From positions 1 to 31,562 of the forward strand of contig JBKEDE010000026.1 in the NCBI GenBank assembly GCA_047975265.1: 31,562 nucleotides of DNA, written 5' to 3'. Positions within the stretch are counted from its first letter, which is position 1; every line of letters starts with the position of its first letter. Origin of the DNA: UJ101 sp047975265. GTDB lineage: Bacteria > Bacteroidota > Bacteroidia > Flavobacteriales > UJ101. Positions 16,197 through 23,165 of the stretch are shown here, piece by piece. Below the pieces are notes generated by a model. That model was not told the origin of the DNA. It saw only the letters and a program-made list of their open reading frames with translations, and did not search any database. Made by a program: the position numbers and the translations under genes.

Positions 16197-16841
16197 TCAT
16201 TTATTTTTATTTTTTAACATCGGAACAAATTTAAAATCTCCAAATTCCATTTTTTCGAGTGATTTTTCTCCTGTTTTTAAAAATAAAGTCATCATTTGTT
16301 CTTTTTCTCCAACCGGAATTAGCAATCCACCTCCTACTCTTAATTGAAATATTAAATCTTTAGGAACAAAAGGAGCTCCTGCAGTTACTATAATTTTATC
16401 AAATGGAGCAAAAGTAGGCAAACCTTTGTAACCATCTCCAAACGTAATATAACGAGGCTGGTATCCTAGCTTTTTTAATAAAACTTTAGCCGTATCATGT
16501 AGTTTTTTATGACGCTCTATCGAATAAACTTCTGCTCCCATTTCTAACAAAACAGCTGTTTGAAATCCAGAACCCGTTCCTATTTCCAGCACTTTCTCTC
16601 CTTTCTGAACATCAAGAAGTTGTGATTGAAATGCTACGGTGTACGGGTGAGAAATTGTTTGCCCTTCTCCAATAGGAAAAGCTTTATTTTGATAAGCAAA
16701 ATTCTCAAAAGCCGAATTTAAAAACAAATGTCGAGGCACATTATTAATCGCTTTCAGCACTTTTTTATCTTCAATTCCCAATTGATGTAATTCCTTTACT
16801 AACTTTTGTCGTAAACCTTTATGTTTATAAGTGTCCATCAT
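16197..16841 (-). CDS. pcm: Protein-L-isoaspartate O-methyltransferase
   Basis: 214 residues. It methylates L-isoaspartyl residues from S-adenosylmethionine to start repair of aged proteins. Motifs are VPRHLF and AFPIGEGQTISHPYTVAFQS (substrate loop), VLEIGTGSGFQTAVLLEMGA (SAM-binding motif I, about 84-103), VYSIERHKKL (motif post I) and FDKIIVTAGAPFVPKDLIFQ, with LLIPVGEKEQ at the C-terminal strand. Two ATG codons are adjacent at the start, so position 16838 is equally possible. It lies just after a short coding remnant (16848-17003) and may use a promoter inside it. Confidence 0.95.
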   Translation of the reverse strand: MMDTYKHKGLRQKLVKELHQLGIEDKKVLKAINNVPRHLFLNSAFENFAYQNKAFPIGEGQTISHPYTVAFQSQLLDVQKGEKVLEIGTGSGFQTAVLLEMGAEVYSIERHKKLHDTAKVLLKKLGYQPRYITFGDGYKGLPTFAPFDKIIVTAGAPFVPKDLIFQLRVGGGLLIPVGEKEQMMTLFLKTGEKSLEKMEFGDFKFVPMLKNKNK

Positions 16842-16847
16842 ATTTAC

Positions 16848-17003
16848 TTAAACATTATTCACATTAATTAAAAATTTATACTCTATGGAATCATATTGAT
16901 TGATGGATTTCCGTAAAATTAAGGTATCATTATTAGCTTTTTTATATAATGTATAGGGTGTTGCTACATTTTGAAACAATACTTCTTCATCTCCATTTTT
17001 TTA
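16848..17003 (-). pseudogene. Possible small coding remnant between hbd and pcm
   Basis: About 50 codons without a start read NGDEEVLFQNVATPYTLYKK, ANNDTLILRKSINQYDSIEY and KFLINVNNV before TAA. The stretch has balanced, protein-like composition and ends 6 bases before pcm. Adding one base to a run of seven A's near 17003 would join it to an open upstream frame (NIRFGFSYCKK), suggesting a frameshifted remnant. I do not recognise the family, and chance opening in AT-rich DNA remains possible. Confidence 0.3.
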
Positions 17004-17045
17004 CAATAACTAAACCCAAACCTTATATTTTTAAGTTTTTTTTAT

Positions 17046-17933
17046 TTAAATAAATTGCTTGGCTGTTTTTTCGGCTTTTTTGCTTTCAGAGTAATCATAA
17101 AAACCTTCTCCTGACTTCACACCCAGTTTACCTGCCGTTACCATATTAACCAACAAAGGGCAAGGAGCGTATTTAGGATTTTTAAATCCGTCATACATCA
17201 CATGCAAAATAGACAGGCAAACATCTAACCCTATAAAATCAGCCAGTTGTAACGACCCCATAGGATGAGCCATTCCTAATTTCATCACCGTATCAATTTC
17301 TTGAACACCTGCTACTCCGTTGTACAAAGTTTCAATCGATTCATTGATCATAGGCATTAAAATACGGTTAGCCACAAAACCCGGATAATCGTTCACTTCA
17401 ACCGGAATCTTATTTAGCTTTTTTGAGAGTTCCATAACGGCTTGAGTTACCTCATCCGAGGTAGAATATCCTCTGATGATTTCCACCAACTTCATCATAG
17501 GTACCGGATTCATAAAGTGCATCCCAATTACTTTTTCAGGACGATTGGTTACGGCCGCTATTTGTGTGATAGATATAGAAGAAGTATTGGTAGCCAAAAT
17601 AGTATTTGAATGGCACAATGAGTCTAATTCTTTAAAGATTTTAAATTTAAGCTCTGTGTTTTCAGTTGCCGCTTCTACTACCAAGTGGGCTTCTGAAACG
17701 CCTTCTGCCAATTTGGTATAGAGTTTTATATTTTTTAAGGTATCTTCTTTATCTTTTAAAGTTATTTTTTCTTTGGCAATCATTCGGTCTAAATTTTTAG
17801 AAATGGTTGCCAATCCTTTTTCAAGAGATGGTTCTGAAACATCAATTAAATTAACTTTAAATCCGTTTTGTGCAAAAGTATGAGCAATACCGTTCCCCAT
17901 AGTTCCGGCACCAATTACTGCAATATTTTTCAT
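17046..17933 (-). CDS. 3-hydroxybutyryl-CoA / 3-hydroxyacyl-CoA dehydrogenase
   Basis: 295 residues, the single-domain-pair form. It oxidises (S)-3-hydroxyacyl-CoA with NAD in beta-oxidation or butanoate metabolism in the cytosol. MKNIAVIGAGTMGNGIAHTF is the NAD-binding Rossmann motif; LVVEAATENTELK, TNTSSISITQIA and GMHFMNPVPMMKLVEIIRG carry the substrate and catalytic histidine-glutamate region; GFVANRILMPMINE and GMAHPMGSLQLADFIGLD form the C-terminal dimer domain, ending GKLGVKSGEGFYDY. It lies 77 bases after yugP with a terminator in between, so it may depend on read-through or on a promoter overlapping that hairpin. Confidence 0.93.
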   Translation of the reverse strand: MKNIAVIGAGTMGNGIAHTFAQNGFKVNLIDVSEPSLEKGLATISKNLDRMIAKEKITLKDKEDTLKNIKLYTKLAEGVSEAHLVVEAATENTELKFKIFKELDSLCHSNTILATNTSSISITQIAAVTNRPEKVIGMHFMNPVPMMKLVEIIRGYSTSDEVTQAVMELSKKLNKIPVEVNDYPGFVANRILMPMINESIETLYNGVAGVQEIDTVMKLGMAHPMGSLQLADFIGLDVCLSILHVMYDGFKNPKYAPCPLLVNMVTAGKLGVKSGEGFYDYSESKKAEKTAKQFI

Positions 17934-17961
17934 TTATTCTTAAAAATTTCTCTAATTTAAT

Positions 17962-17988
17962 AAAAAACTCAGCCAAAAAACTGAGTTT
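17962..17988 (-). terminator. Terminator or attenuator between yugP-like gene and hbd-like gene
   Basis: The 8-bp stem AAACTCAG (17965-17972) / CTGAGTTT (17981-17988) is followed on the minus strand by a T-run. Only about 28 bases remain to the next start codon, so it may attenuate rather than fully separate the two genes. Confidence 0.7.
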
Positions 17989-18010
17989 AAACTAAAACTA
18001 TATTTATCTT

Positions 18011-18697
18011 CTAATCTCTTCGGTTTAGCATCGATATAAAATACAACAATTGGGCAATAGTTCCCAAAGCAGCAACCACATAAGTCATGGCAGCCCATTT
18101 TAAAGAATCTTTTGAACCGGCATACTCTTCTTGAGTTACTACATTTTTTGCCTGCATCCAAGCTAAGGCTCTTCTACTGGCATCAAACTCCACCGGAAGT
18201 GTAACCACAGAAAACAATACTGTAACAGCAAATAAAGCAATGGCTATTTTTAAAACCAAAGCATTTCCGCTCATGGCCATTAAGGCAAGACCTGCCATTA
18301 AGGCAATATTAACAAATTTGGCACTAAACTGAACTGCCGGTACCATTTTAGACCGAAAATTTAACCAAGCATATCCTTTTGCATGTTGAACAGCATGCCC
18401 ACATTCGTGTGCGGCTACTGCTGCAGCGGCTGCATTACGCTCCTGATAAACCACTTCACTTAAATTGACTGTTTTGTTTACCGGATTATAATGGTCGGTT
18501 AATTGTCCTCCTACTGAAATTACCTGCACATCCGTAATGCCGTTATCTGCCAACATTTTTTCGGCAATCTCTTTACCCGACATTCCATTTCTTAAGTGAA
18601 CTTGGGAGTATTTTTTAAATTTTGATTTTAACTGACCGCTTACCAATGTACTGATCAAAAAAATGACACCGGTTAAAATCATATAAGTCATGTCCAT
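18011..18697 (-). CDS. YugP-type membrane zinc metallopeptidase
   Basis: 228 residues. The N-terminal membrane segment (MTYMILTGVIFLISTLVSG) is followed by NGMSGKEIAEKMLADNGITD, GQLTDHYNPVNKTVNLSE, and AVAAHECGHAVQHAKGYAWL with the HExxH zinc site at H97-E98-x-x-H101. LPVEFDASRRALAWM provides the likely third ligand, and three further membrane segments fill 125-225. This is the zinc peptidase / YugP family, an integral-membrane protease of poorly known substrate. The -7 box upstream (18736-18743) lies 9 bases from the end of the cassette-like element, so the upstream half of its promoter may have been replaced by the insertion. Confidence 0.92.
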   Translation of the reverse strand: MDMTYMILTGVIFLISTLVSGQLKSKFKKYSQVHLRNGMSGKEIAEKMLADNGITDVQVISVGGQLTDHYNPVNKTVNLSEVVYQERNAAAAAVAAHECGHAVQHAKGYAWLNFRSKMVPAVQFSAKFVNIALMAGLALMAMSGNALVLKIAIALFAVTVLFSVVTLPVEFDASRRALAWMQAKNVVTQEEYAGSKDSLKWAAMTYVVAALGTIAQLLYFISMLNRRD

Positions 18698-18735
18698 AAT
18701 TACTTTATTTTTTACTTTTATAACATATTTCGTAC

Positions 18736-18743
18736 CAAATATA
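18736..18743 (-). promoter_or_regulatory. -7 box of the yugP-like gene
   Basis: TATATTTG on the minus strand matches TAnnTTTG exactly, 38 bases before the start. The position of a -33 element falls inside the attC-like hairpin and holds no TTG. Confidence 0.5.
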
Positions 18744-18752
18744 CTTTTAAAA

Positions 18753-18838
18753 CGTCGGGGTATTTATGAAGGGCTGAAAATCGAAACCGAAAAGCCAAGT
18801 TTTGACTTTCCACCCTTCATAAATACCATGTTGGTGGC
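18753..18838 (-). other. attC-like recombination site (putative integron cassette 3' end)
   Basis: On the minus strand GCCACCAAC (18838-18830) is followed by a 15-bp arm GGTATTTATGAAGGG (18827-18813), a 39-nt loop, the complementary arm (18773-18759) and CCGACG ending at 18753. With the TTGGTGGC from the other end of the element (19540-19533), this rebuilds a 94-nt attC: inverse core, 2-nt spacer, arm, loop, arm, 5-nt spacer, core. The unequal spacers between otherwise perfect arms match the unpaired central spacer of real attC sites. A plain terminator is unlikely given the 39-nt loop and lack of a T-run, but is the main alternative. Confidence 0.55.
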
Positions 18839-18845
18839 AGTTTTT

Positions 18846-18998
18846 TTATTTTGCCATTTCAAGTCTTCGCATTTCAAAGTACTTTTTTATCTGTTCAAAG
18901 TCCATGTCCTTAATGTCGGCAGAAATTTTGTCCCAAACTTCTCGCATAAACTCAACTGCTTTAAAGTCTTCGATTGTCTTTTTCTCTTTATTATTCAT
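18846..18998 (-). CDS. Small antitoxin downstream of the PIN toxin
   Basis: 50 residues: MNNKEKKTIEDFKAVEFMRE then VWDKISADIKDMDFEQIKKY and a tail FEMRRLEMAK. The start overlaps the last 8 bases of the PIN gene (TATGAATAA), showing translational coupling. The KAVEFMRxVxDKIxxxIKDMxFEQIKxY pattern is that of the small helical partner commonly found after PIN proteins in Bacteroidota, from memory. It probably binds and blocks the PIN active site with its C-terminal helix. Toxin-first order is the reverse of classical vapBC. The attC-like hairpin begins 8 bases after its stop. Confidence 0.78.
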   Translation of the reverse strand: MNNKEKKTIEDFKAVEFMREVWDKISADIKDMDFEQIKKYFEMRRLEMAK

Positions 18999-19440
18999 AA
19001 TTTACAATATCTTTTGGTGAATATCCTAATTTTAGATTTACAGCATTGTAACCTCTTATTCTTAAAATGTTTACAACATGTTTAAAGTTCCAACTTACTA
19101 AAACGTCCGCTTTGTTTATTGTTGCCAAAGCTATGTGGAAGCAATCTTCTCGACTTGTTTTTCCCACAACATTTTCAGCGATATAGGTGTCAGCAAGTTT
19201 TACAGCTTCTTCTGTCAGTTCCACTCTTTTTTTTAGATTATCAGGAACGGTTTTCAATAAGTCTTGAACAAGTTTTGGTGCATTTAATAACTCATCTTCG
19301 GTTACAGAAGAATACATTATGTCATATCTCGAATTTTCAAGATTGTCAAACAATTCTTGCGTTTCTTTAGCAAACTCTACATCAAAGTAACCTCCGATAA
19401 CAGAAGTATCAACATACAAGGTTATTTTCTTAAAATCCAC
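18991..19440 (-). CDS. PIN-domain toxin (VapC-like ribonuclease)
   Basis: 149 residues starting at GTG 19440; no ATG lies near, and the PIN fold begins at once. ITLYVDTSVIGGYFDVEF supplies the first acidic residue (D11), VTEDELLNAP the second acidic pair, and SREDCFHIALATINKADVLV with SWNFKHVV the remaining acidic residues and helix. PIN toxins cleave tRNA or rRNA with a magnesium-bound acidic cluster. An exact -7 box ends only 4 bases before the GTG, so the transcript is probably leaderless or nearly so. The gene overlaps its antitoxin by 8 bp. Both genes lie inside a cassette-like element. Confidence 0.88.
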   Translation of the reverse strand: MDFKKITLYVDTSVIGGYFDVEFAKETQELFDNLENSRYDIMYSSVTEDELLNAPKLVQDLLKTVPDNLKKRVELTEEAVKLADTYIAENVVGKTSREDCFHIALATINKADVLVSWNFKHVVNILRIRGYNAVNLKLGYSPKDIVNYE

Positions 19441-19444
19441 ACGA

Positions 19445-19529
19445 CAAATTTACCAAATTTTATTCGACTGTACAATCAAAATCCGTTTTCATTAAATGGT
19501 CATTTTGATTAAGCGTTCGGTTTGGTAAA
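19445..19529 (-). promoter_or_regulatory. Promoter and nested inverted repeats of the PIN toxin-antitoxin operon
   Basis: On the minus strand TTG (19475-19473) and TAAATTTG (19452-19445) are 20 nt apart, a full Bacteroidota promoter. Two nested perfect 9-bp inverted repeats surround it: TTTACCAAA (19449-19457) with TTTGGTAAA (19521-19529), and AATCAAAAT (19474-19482) with ATTTTGATT (19502-19510). One arm of each pair overlaps a promoter element, so they are good candidates for autoregulatory binding sites. Confidence 0.55.
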
Positions 19530-19607
19530 ATTGCCACCAACTTAAAAATAATAGAAATGGCTTTTATTAAAACAAAAATTCTTTTCTCCAAAAAATCGAG
19601 TAGACAA

Positions 19608-19973
19608 TCAAGGATTATTTTTCTTAATCAATCCTCTTAGGAAAGATACTTCGTCTTCCAAATTTTTTATTTGTTTTAAATACGATTGCCTCTCGTGTTC
19701 AAAATTACCGTTTACGATTTTATCCGTAAAATATCCATTGGAAGTATCGTTAAAAACATTATTAAATACTTTCTGCTCATCAAAATTCAGCAAATCTATG
19801 GATTTTATTTTAAAAATTTTTGCTACTGCCTCAAGACGTTCAAGGTCTAATTTTGTTTTATTATTTTCAAGATCGGAATAAGCCCGTTGAGAGATAAACA
19901 ACCTTTCCGCAACTTCGGATTGGGAGAGACCTTTAATTTCCCGAATGAATTTTAGTTTACTTCCTATTCGCAT
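19608..19973 (-). CDS. XRE-family transcriptional regulator with a C-terminal coiled coil
   Basis: 121 residues. Residues 4-62 form a Cro/C1-type helix-turn-helix: LKFIREIKGLSQSEVAERLF then ISQRAYSDLENNKTKLDLER and AVAKIFKIKSIDLL. A linker rich in N and D follows, and residues 90-118 (FEHERQSYLKQIKNLEDEVS) form a short coiled coil for dimerisation. This layout is frequent among Flavobacteriia regulators without known targets. It is divergent from the secreted C1q-like gene, whose promoter region it may control. A -7 box (19995-20002) precedes it. Without the cassette, it would have been the direct upstream neighbour of yugP. Confidence 0.9.
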   Translation of the reverse strand: MRIGSKLKFIREIKGLSQSEVAERLFISQRAYSDLENNKTKLDLERLEAVAKIFKIKSIDLLNFDEQKVFNNVFNDTSNGYFTDKIVNGNFEHERQSYLKQIKNLEDEVSFLRGLIKKNNP

Positions 19974-19994
19974 AAAAATCTACTTTGTAAAGAA

Positions 19995-20002
19995 CAAATA
20001 TA
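19995..20002 (-). promoter_or_regulatory. -7 box of the XRE regulator
   Basis: TATATTTG on the minus strand matches TAnnTTTG exactly, 22 bases before the start. Further into the divergent gap an imperfect direct repeat, CCGCTA with CGATgATA (from 20025) and CCGCTA with CGATATA (from 20046), may be a regulator site. Confidence 0.5.
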
Positions 20003-20082
20003 CTAAAAAAATAATGAAGTTTTACCGCTAAAAAACGATGATATTCCGCTACGATATACTACAATACAGGTGTGAAATAACA

Positions 20083-20090
20083 TTCCTTTG
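20083..20090 (+). promoter_or_regulatory. Probable -7 box of the C1q-like gene
   Basis: TTCCTTTG differs from TAnnTTTG at one position and lies 29 bases before the ATG at 20120. Confidence 0.3.
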
Positions 20091-20119
20091 TATTCTTCTC
20101 TAACTTAAGAAACTAACTT

Positions 20120-20899
20120 ATGAAGAAAAAGAGTTTATTGACCATTGTAATCATTGCACAAGGATTGTTCGCTTTTGGACAAGTCGGAGTTGGTACGGAA
20201 ACACCGAAAGCTACTTTGGATGTAACGGGAAAACCCACAGACCTCACAAAACCGGACGGTCTCATCGCCCCAAGATTGAGTGGAGCACAGTTGGCAGACA
20301 AAGACGCTTTATATGGTTCTGATCAGAACGGGGCTATTGTTTACGCCACATCAGCAAGTCCGACAGCAGGGGTTAGCGGTAAAACAATCAACATTAATGA
20401 AACCGGATATTATTTTTTTGACAAGACTACTAATACATGGCTGAAATTTAGGATTGTTGTCGGAAATACATTTGTACCGACCGTAGTGGCAGCAGGAGAA
20501 GGATCAACAGATATAAGACATAATGATAATGGCGGTTATGCAAAATGGACCTTTAATACCAGGCTAAACGACGGTCATTGGGTTAATAACGAATATACCA
20601 TTCCAAAAAACGGTTTTTACCAAATTTCCTTATCCGGATTGGTTTGGTCAAGTGCCGGTCCTTCTAATAGTTTTACATGGATGATGAAATATGGTAACAG
20701 TCGATTTGGATTTAATTATTTTAGCGATGATAAACATGGAGGTAACCTTTACAAAGGAGGCAGCGTTGTGATGCATTTCTTGGCAGGAGAAAAATTTACA
20801 CTGGGTGGAGAGCCTTGTCAGGGGTGTAGGAATGGTGGTACTGCACCTTACTATCTCGCTAAAACGCGTGCTTTTTCTATTACATATCTGGGTGAATAA
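20120..20899 (+). CDS. Secreted protein with a C1q/TNF-like C-terminal domain
   Basis: 259 residues with a signal peptide (MKKKSLLTIVIIAQGLFAFG). The mature start QVGVGTETPKATLDVTGKPT and then KPDGLIAPRLSGAQLADKDA is a module repeated in many secreted Flavobacteriia proteins. GYYFFDKTTNTWLKF is a short surface motif. From about residue 125 a beta-jelly-roll pattern follows (STDIRHNDNGGYAKWTFNT, NEYTIPKNGFYQISLSGLVW, FTWMMKYGNSRFGFNYF, VVMHFLAGEKFTLGG, ending RAFSITYLGE), as in C1q-like domains, with a CQGC pair near residue 233. It probably trimerises at the cell surface, in adhesion or binding; the ligand is unknown. A strong terminator follows. Confidence 0.78.
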   Translation: MKKKSLLTIVIIAQGLFAFGQVGVGTETPKATLDVTGKPTDLTKPDGLIAPRLSGAQLADKDALYGSDQNGAIVYATSASPTAGVSGKTININETGYYFFDKTTNTWLKFRIVVGNTFVPTVVAAGEGSTDIRHNDNGGYAKWTFNTRLNDGHWVNNEYTIPKNGFYQISLSGLVWSSAGPSNSFTWMMKYGNSRFGFNYFSDDKHGGNLYKGGSVVMHFLAGEKFTLGGEPCQGCRNGGTAPYYLAKTRAFSITYLGE

Positions 20900-20926
20900 G
20901 AAACAAAAAGCTACATAATATCATAA

Positions 20927-20970
20927 GAAGAAAAAAGCTGAAAGATATTTAACTTTCAGCTTTTTTCTTC
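20927..20970. terminator. Bidirectional terminator between the C1q-like gene and clpP
   Basis: Perfect 18-bp arms (20927-20944 and 20953-20970) around an 8-nt loop; the core is AGCTGAAAG/CTTTCAGCT with A- and T-runs at the outer ends, so it can stop transcription on both strands. The flanking genes are convergent. Confidence 0.92.
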
Positions 20971-20996
20971 TTTTTAAAAATGAATCCAACCAGAAA

Positions 20997-21659
20997 TCAA
21001 CCTCTTTTTTCAATTACTTCGTCAATCATTCCGTATTTTTTTGCTTCTTCTGACGTCATCCAATAATCACGATCAGAATCTTGTTCTACCTTTTTAAAAG
21101 ATTGCTTGGAATGTGTGGCAATAATATCGTACAATTCTTTTTTCAGTTTTAATATTTCTCGAGCAGTAATTTCAATATCCGACGCCTGTCCTTGGGCTCC
21201 ACCCAACGGTTGGTGTATCATCACTCGCGAATGCTTCAATCCGGAACGTTTTCCATCAGCTCCTGCACATAATAAAACAGCTCCCATTGAAGCTGCAATA
21301 CCCGTACAAACTGTTGCAACATCAGGATTGATAAACTGCATGGTATCATAAATCCCCAAACCGGCATACACACCTCCTCCCGGAGAGTTAATATACATGG
21401 TGATATCACGGTCTGCATTGGCATTGGCTAAAAACAACAATTGAGCTTGAACGATGTTAGCAACGTGGTCATCAATTCCTGTTCCCAAAAATATGATATT
21501 GTCTTTCATCAAACGTGAAAACACATCCATTTGTGTAACATTCATTTGACGCTCTTCCAAAATATAAGGTGTCATGCTACTTACTATTTTATCGTAATAC
21601 ATGCTGTTGATTCCTTGATCTTTTATAGCAAATTTTTTAAATTCTTTTCCGTAATTCAT
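20997..21659 (-). CDS. clpP: ATP-dependent Clp protease proteolytic subunit
   Basis: 220 residues. ClpP forms the 14-subunit chamber that degrades proteins fed by ClpX or ClpA-type unfoldases. The catalytic triad is S124 in TGIAASMGAVLL, H149 in HSRVMIHQPLGG and D198 in DSDRDYWM. IFLGTGIDDHVAN and MYINSPGGGVYAGLGIYDTM are the other family motifs. It lies 34 bases after tig, the classical tig-clpP order; clpX is not in the window because the C1q-like gene follows. Confidence 0.97.
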   Translation of the reverse strand: MNYGKEFKKFAIKDQGINSMYYDKIVSSMTPYILEERQMNVTQMDVFSRLMKDNIIFLGTGIDDHVANIVQAQLLFLANANADRDITMYINSPGGGVYAGLGIYDTMQFINPDVATVCTGIAASMGAVLLCAGADGKRSGLKHSRVMIHQPLGGAQGQASDIEITAREILKLKKELYDIIATHSKQSFKKVEQDSDRDYWMTSEEAKKYGMIDEVIEKRG

Positions 21660-21693
21660 ACTTTTTGATTTTTTCTTTACTTAAAAACCCTTA

Positions 21694-23046
21694 TTACTTT
21701 ACTTGTTTTTCAGTAACTTCCTTTACAAATTCTTCAAAGTTTACTTTTTTGGTTTTAAACTTCATATTTTCTTTATAAATAGTTAGCATTTTATTTCCAA
21801 ATACTTGATTCGCAATTCGTTTCGATTCATCTTGATTTTGTAGCACACGGTTTACAATTCCTTCTATTTCTTCATCAGAGGCGTTGGCTTGACCAAATTG
21901 AGCCATTTGTGCTTTTATTAAATTAGAAGCCTCTGTTTTGATATCATCCATTTCAACTTTAACCGTATATTTTTCAGCAATTTTAGATTCAACTAACTGG
22001 TATCGCAATGCTTTTTCAGCTTTTTTATATTCTTCTTTTGCTTGTTCATCAGATTCTATTTTTTCATTGGTTTCCTTTAACCAACGTGTTAAAAAATCAG
22101 ATGGAAGGTCAAATTTTGTTTTTTCAATCAGATTTTCGATGATGTCGTTTAATAATTGGCGATCTACTTCTCCTTGATACATTTTGACTGATTCTTCGGC
22201 AATTTTATCTCTGAAAGCTTGTTCAGAATCAACCATTCCTTCTCCGTAAACTTTATCAAATAATTCTTGATTTATTTCAGCGGGTTCTATTTCAGTAATT
22301 TCTTTTACAATAAAACGAATTTTAATATCTACATTTTCTACCTCAGAAACGGTTTTACCCAAAGCTAAGGCTAAATCAGAATTGTTTTCAAATAATTTTT
22401 TTGTTGTGAACTCTAATTCATCTTCTACTTTAGACCCAACTAATTTTTCTTTATTCTTTTTTCCTTTAATGGAAGAAATTGAAATAGTTGATTGGTTTTT
22501 AATTCCGTCTTCTTTTGGTTTATTATCTTTATCCAATTCTTCAAAAATACCGTTTACATTTGAAGTCTCTTTCACCTTGTCTTGTGAAATCATTTTTCCG
22601 TAACGTGTTTGAAAATTTTTGATGTAACGGTCAATTTCTTTATCATCAACCGTAATTTCATATTGTGTAATTCCTTTTCCGTCTAATTTAACATCAAATT
22701 CAGGAGCCAATCCTAACTCAAATTCAAAAGTAAATTTATTATTATTCCAATCGATGTTGTCTTGAGGTTTAGGCAAAGGTTGCCCCAAAATATTTAATTT
22801 TTCATCATGGATATAATTCGAAATGGATTCTTGTAATAATCTGTTTATTTCATCAAGCATGACAGATTTTCCGTATTGTTTTTTTATCATTCCCATAGGT
22901 ATGTGTCCTTTACGGAAACCGGGAATGTTGGCATTTTTTTTATACGATTTTAATGTTGTTTCTACTTTTTTCTGATAGTCGTTTTCTGAGATTGTGATGG
23001 CTACAACAGCATTCAAATCATCAATATTCGTTTTTGTAATATTCAT
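21694..23046 (-). CDS. tig: Trigger factor ribosome-associated chaperone
   Basis: 450 residues. It sits at the ribosome exit tunnel and shields nascent chains. The ribosome-docking loop GFRKGHIPMGMIKKQYG (43-59) is clear. The middle domain (around 150-250) aligns poorly with an FKBP-type prolyl isomerase: the active-site residues are not recognisable, as in other Bacteroidota trigger factors. The C-terminal helical chaperone arms are seen in VDRQLLNDIIENLIEKTKFD, then LPSDFLTRWLK, and EGIVNRVLQNQDE. It is probably co-transcribed with clpP. Confidence 0.95.
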   Translation of the reverse strand: MNITKTNIDDLNAVVAITISENDYQKKVETTLKSYKKNANIPGFRKGHIPMGMIKKQYGKSVMLDEINRLLQESISNYIHDEKLNILGQPLPKPQDNIDWNNNKFTFEFELGLAPEFDVKLDGKGITQYEITVDDKEIDRYIKNFQTRYGKMISQDKVKETSNVNGIFEELDKDNKPKEDGIKNQSTISISSIKGKKNKEKLVGSKVEDELEFTTKKLFENNSDLALALGKTVSEVENVDIKIRFIVKEITEIEPAEINQELFDKVYGEGMVDSEQAFRDKIAEESVKMYQGEVDRQLLNDIIENLIEKTKFDLPSDFLTRWLKETNEKIESDEQAKEEYKKAEKALRYQLVESKIAEKYTVKVEMDDIKTEASNLIKAQMAQFGQANASDEEIEGIVNRVLQNQDESKRIANQVFGNKMLTIYKENMKFKTKKVNFEEFVKEVTEKQVK

Positions 23047-23165
23047 TTCGAACTTTGTTTAAAGGTCAGCAAAGATAAGAACAATATCCTACAATTAAAA
23101 CAGTGATTCATAAAAAGTATTATTTTTTAGAATTTGTATCAGATTGTTTAAAAGCAGGATAATCA

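Larger units (their letters stand above)
18753..19540 (-). mobile_element. Putative stand-alone integron-type gene cassette carrying a PIN toxin-antitoxin pair
   Basis: The 788-bp segment starts (minus strand) with TTGGTGGC right after a G at 19541, contains the PIN toxin and antitoxin genes in that order, and ends with an attC-like site whose inverse core GCCACCAAC is the exact complement of the 5' core GTTGGTGGC. Gene orientation relative to attC is that of classical cassettes. The left and right joins both have G before TT (AAG|TTGG and ACG|TTTT), as integron integrase cuts G|TT. Removing the segment rebuilds TTTTTAAG|TTTTAAAAG, a plausible secondary target. No integrase gene is in the window. 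Confidence 0.5.

Noticed and set aside
18690..19085. Plus-strand frame of about 130 codons
   Set aside because: It is antisense to the attC-like hairpin, the antitoxin and part of the PIN gene, all of which have better support.
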